This document shows, piece by piece, positions 60,720 to 64,000 of a DNA stretch of 64,000 bases. Under the pieces are notes generated by a model. The model saw nothing but the letters and a program-made list of their open reading frames with translations, was not told the origin of the DNA and ran no database searches. Numbering within the stretch: position 1 is the first letter of the stretch; every line of letters starts with the position of its first letter. The position numbers were made by a program, and so were the translations under genes. Origin of the DNA: Symbiodinium sp. CCMP2592 (lineage: Eukaryota; Sar; Dinophyceae; Suessiales; Symbiodiniaceae); contig CAJNDT010005735.1 of NCBI GenBank assembly GCA_905221615.1, positions 423,001 through 487,000 of the forward strand. Reading direction: 5' to 3'.

Positions 60720-63700
60720 CAAAACGGTGCAGAGGTCCGGCCAGAATGGCGAGAAGTTTCACATGGTGATGGATATCTGGTCGTGAGATCAATGTGAAGA
60801 TTCCTGGGACCATGAAGGCAAAACAGAGAATCCATGTCGTGTTAAGGTAGGCCGGTCAGGCAACGGGAGAAAGCGGCTCCCAAGTCGATGTGGGCATACG
60901 TCTAAACTCCTTGTCTAAGGTAATGAACGCCTCATGCGGGGTGGCGCTTTTCCCCTAGCTTTGAAGGGTATCGTCGCCATAGATGTTGCAAGTGAAAATT
61001 GAGGTCTCGTTTTACATGTCGGCTAGATTCTCAGCAGGCTACAGATGCTCGTGAACCAGGAGCTGCCTGATTGCACCTGAAGCCTTCGGGAAATGCTTTA
61101 AAGCTGCAAGCCTTTTACCGAGCCTTCTGCCAGATTCAAGTGCCTACGTTTGGCGCAAGACCGGACGTCGAGAAAATGAAGCCTGTGCGAGCGAAGTGCA
61201 GTGCTTTGGAAGGGAGTTTTGCTTGGTACCGTCCTTCTATGACATATCCCAGGGTGATGAGCCAGAACCTTCATCACGTGTGGAGGTCAGCTCTTGAACT
61301 GTGCAGTGATGGCCCAGAACAGCGGCTCGGAATGGTCAGGAGAAGGAGTCGAGGCCTCATCGCAGAGATGGACAAGACCTTCTTCGCTTCCTAGGGTGGA
61401 AGCAGGGTATGGCTGCTACCAGAACTGGCTGGGTAGTCCGTCGGCTTCGCATGTACTCCTTACTAGGGATTGCATCCAACCATGTGCAAATGGGAAGGGC
61501 CACCGGGCCGGGATTCCATCCGGTGTCTTGAAATTCGATACGAGCTAACACCAAACCCGTTTCGGACCAAGGCCGAAAGAAGCAGGTGCTCGGTGCATGG
61601 ATGGCATGCCTCACAATGGTCAAAGCCGTCCACGCTGCGGCGCCTCCGGTATACTACCAGACCACTGCACCGGTGAACATCGATAAGAATCAAGTGGAAA
61701 CGTCCATGTCAATCTGCAAGCAAGCCTGCACCGAAGAACGGTGGCAAGCAAGTGCGTCGGGAAGACTAGCCTCGCTGCAGCATCCTCCAGCTCTCTTTGC
61801 ACCAAAAGACCTGCATATCGGACTTGAGCCAAAGGGGTGGCTTCGGAGAGAGGCTTCGTGCAGCAACCACGCAGTTTCAGAGTTCCCAAACATCTGGGGT
61901 TCGTAGCACTACGAAGATTTCTGTGCTGGGCTGGGTTTCCGTACCCGGTACCCCCTCACGATCCTGGACAATGCCCAGGCCACCTGCAGCTTTGTACCCC
62001 AACAAACAAGAGCCAAAGCAGAAGCACCTTTCCAAAACAGAACGAGGGCTGTGGGGATCTTCATGGGCATGCCTGAACCACTCGCGGACCGTAGCGCTGT
62101 CCTGATGATCTGGGATCTTGGGGGCTCTGTGCTATTTGTTTAGCACAACCTATCAATCCGAAGCCGAACCGTATACTGTTTGAGAGACAGAGTCTGGGAG
62201 CTCAGGGTCAGCGCATAAAGGACCGCACTCAAGGGAGCCTGAACCCCATGCCGATGACACATCCCAAGATGTTGCACCTCGTCCTGCCAGCACTGTATGG
62301 AACCCTCCTGCTGCAGAAGCACATATTTGGCTTCTTCTGGGTGTTACTTTTCGGATGCGGGTCGGTGGTTGCAGAGTGTACAGCATTGTAGGCTTCAGCG
62401 TCGAAGGGTTTGATCGTGCGAGCGGACGACAAATCCGAGGATCCGCACATCTCGGCGAGTCAACAGCAAACCACTGTTTGGGAGTGAAATGCTTCAAGGC
62501 TCTGCTGCTCCGTTCCGACGTTTGGAAGTTTGAATGCTCAGGAGTCTGGAATGGTGTCGGGGTTGTCCAGCTGTCGGAGCCGTTGCTGCGTGATGGCGAC
62601 GAATGGCATGAGGGCCCGAACCCAGAAAAGAGAAAGTCGAGATCCCTCTACCGACAAAACGTGCCGAGCAGAGGGCCTCAGAGCACTGGACTGGACTCGC
62701 AATTCTTGTTGCACCATGCCCGGGAGCCCCGAGCCTCGATGCTCATGACATCGGCAACTAGCCAGGTGCCCGGATTGCGCAACCCTTGCCATCCACAAGA
62801 TCGAGTACAATATGACAACAGGCCCGCGACAAATTTTAAATGCTGCAACCCAACTACATCTGCTGACAGAACCGCAATGGAGACTACCAGCCAAAAGTCG
62901 AACATCATCAGGAGCATGGCGAAAAGCCAGGGGGGCCCGCAAAACGCAATGTCCCGTCTTGAACCCCAGAAGCCCGACCTTAACCTGGCATTGTCCCTGC
63001 CCTGTCGCCTGCCGCGGGCGCAAGCCGACACCTTCGGGGAGGCCACCCCGGGCCTTTGCAAAGGGCTGAAAGTCGGGCAGAGAGCAAGAGCAGCGAGAGC
63101 GAGCCAGAGAGAGACAGAAAGACAGAGGGACAGCCGCACTTTCAAGGAGTAGACACGACTGCAAGCCGTCCATGAACAGAGTAAAGCGTAACCCTACCCA
63201 ACACTGCCAGTCCCTCTCACCCATCGATTTGCGTACAGCACAAGACTTAGAATCACCGATACTTCTGAGACCCGACAAAGACCCGACCGGCCGACCCTGC
63301 CTCGGCATCGGCGAAGGCAAGGTGGCGATCCAGGAGAACCTCTACCTGCCCAGCAGTTTGCAGCTACCACAACCGTCACTGTCACGCCGTGCTGCCACCG
63401 CATGGCTAGGATTCGCGCTTCAAAGTAATCGTGCAGCCACAAAGCCTTCGTACTCCAAACCCCGAAAGCGCTTCAATGCAGTGTGACATGAAATGGGACT
63501 ATACTTGTGTTGACCTGGCATCATACGAATCAAATATTTGGGAGTCAAAGCAGTATGATACTACATCCTAGAACTTTACGGCACTGCTCGTGAGCACGAA
63601 GAGTTCCGAAACCCCCCCCTTCCAAGCAGACACTCGCCTTTGCTGGGTGCACGCAGGATTGGCGTTCCAATATGCTCCTTGCGGCTTTAGGGAGGCTCTG

Positions 63701-64000
63701 ACGCCCTAAACCCTCATGGTAGGCCTCGGCGAGCTCCCCTCTTGATCACATGGAACTGCTCAAGATTTCAAAAACTCAACACCCAATACATCTAGCCACA
63801 GCCCCCACACCCAAAAAAAAAAAAAAACATCCAGCTCAGGAGCAGGTCAACGCAACAGCCAGCCCCTGCACCCGGAGCCTCGACCTCAAAGCACTCCAGG
63901 ATGGCGCCCATGATGCGAAATGGGTCTGAGCGCGTGGCAGCCCTCTTAAAGCAAGGAAACTCCAACAAGCCCAGAGTTCACTCGTACGTTCCTGCTTTTG
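60720..64000. other. Unique sequence with weak coding signal, no gene assigned
   Basis: Open frames on both strands, including plus 61,071-61,394, plus 62,355-63,152 and minus 63,320-62,538. A minus frame from 63,145 starts with a hydrophobic MKVRLSLCLSVSLWLALAAL but overlaps a GAGA-rich tract (63,085-63,130), so the signal-peptide look may be composition. A poly-A run lies at 63,814-63,828. Telomere-like heptamers are nearly absent here. Confidence 0.3.

Noticed and set aside
62678-63145. Plastid-targeted protein from the hydrophobic N-terminus at 63,145
   Set aside because: The leader is encoded by a GAGA/CTCT-rich tract, competing frames are open on both strands, and no mature domain is recognisable.

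Overview
This 64 kb window looks like nuclear DNA of a dinoflagellate, most likely a Symbiodiniaceae/Suessiales-type genome (inference). The evidence is: hundreds of interspersed TTTAGGG/CCCTAAA telomere-type heptamers; many very short exons; predicted introns that use GT, GC and GA donors; secreted Thr-rich proteins with a SEA-like domain ending in a Leu-Gly-Thr-Arg-Arg-Leu type motif; and abundant small inverted-repeat elements. No bacterial operons, rRNA, tRNA or CRISPR arrays were seen. All gene models were built by eye from open frames, splice-site phase and codon bias, so most are partial and unnamed.

Layout. 0-15 kb: gene fragments, mostly minus strand, broken up by telomere-like tracts, microsatellites, a six-unit array of palindromes (5.61-6.14 kb) and about ten families of 80-130 bp terminal-inverted-repeat (TIR) elements. 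15.1-24.9 kb and 25.8-37.9 kb: two nearly identical copies of a ~9.8 kb block. Each carries a minus-strand gene of at least eight exons for a secreted BNR/Asp-box protein with a Thr-rich stalk, a SEA-like domain and a hydrophobic C-terminal region. The second copy is interrupted by a 2.3 kb insertion (29,424-31,728) that carries gene-like fragments. 37.9-40.4 kb: a minus-strand gene whose introns are largely made of inverted-repeat elements. 40.6-50.7 kb: degenerate tandem and dispersed duplications, including a 302 bp tandem array. 50.7-64 kb: mostly unique, weakly coding sequence with a few inverted-repeat elements and local duplications.

The most interesting signal is that several unrelated inverted-repeat element families sit exactly where introns must be removed to keep neighbouring coding frames in phase. 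In several cases the splice donor, the acceptor, or both lie inside the element's terminal repeats. Examples are introns at 3,926-3,833, 14,881-14,768, 52,916-52,823, 38,857-38,644, 39,133-38,929, 13,605-13,527, 22,445-22,256 and 9,063-9,215. I read this as a multi-family introner system (transposable elements that create introns). Introners are already reported from dinoflagellates; the particular families, and their use of GA donors inside the TIR, may be new. The paired block copies also give natural before/after comparisons: a precise (GGGTTTA)4 insertion, a 2.3 kb insertion with its empty site, and a frameshifting deletion.
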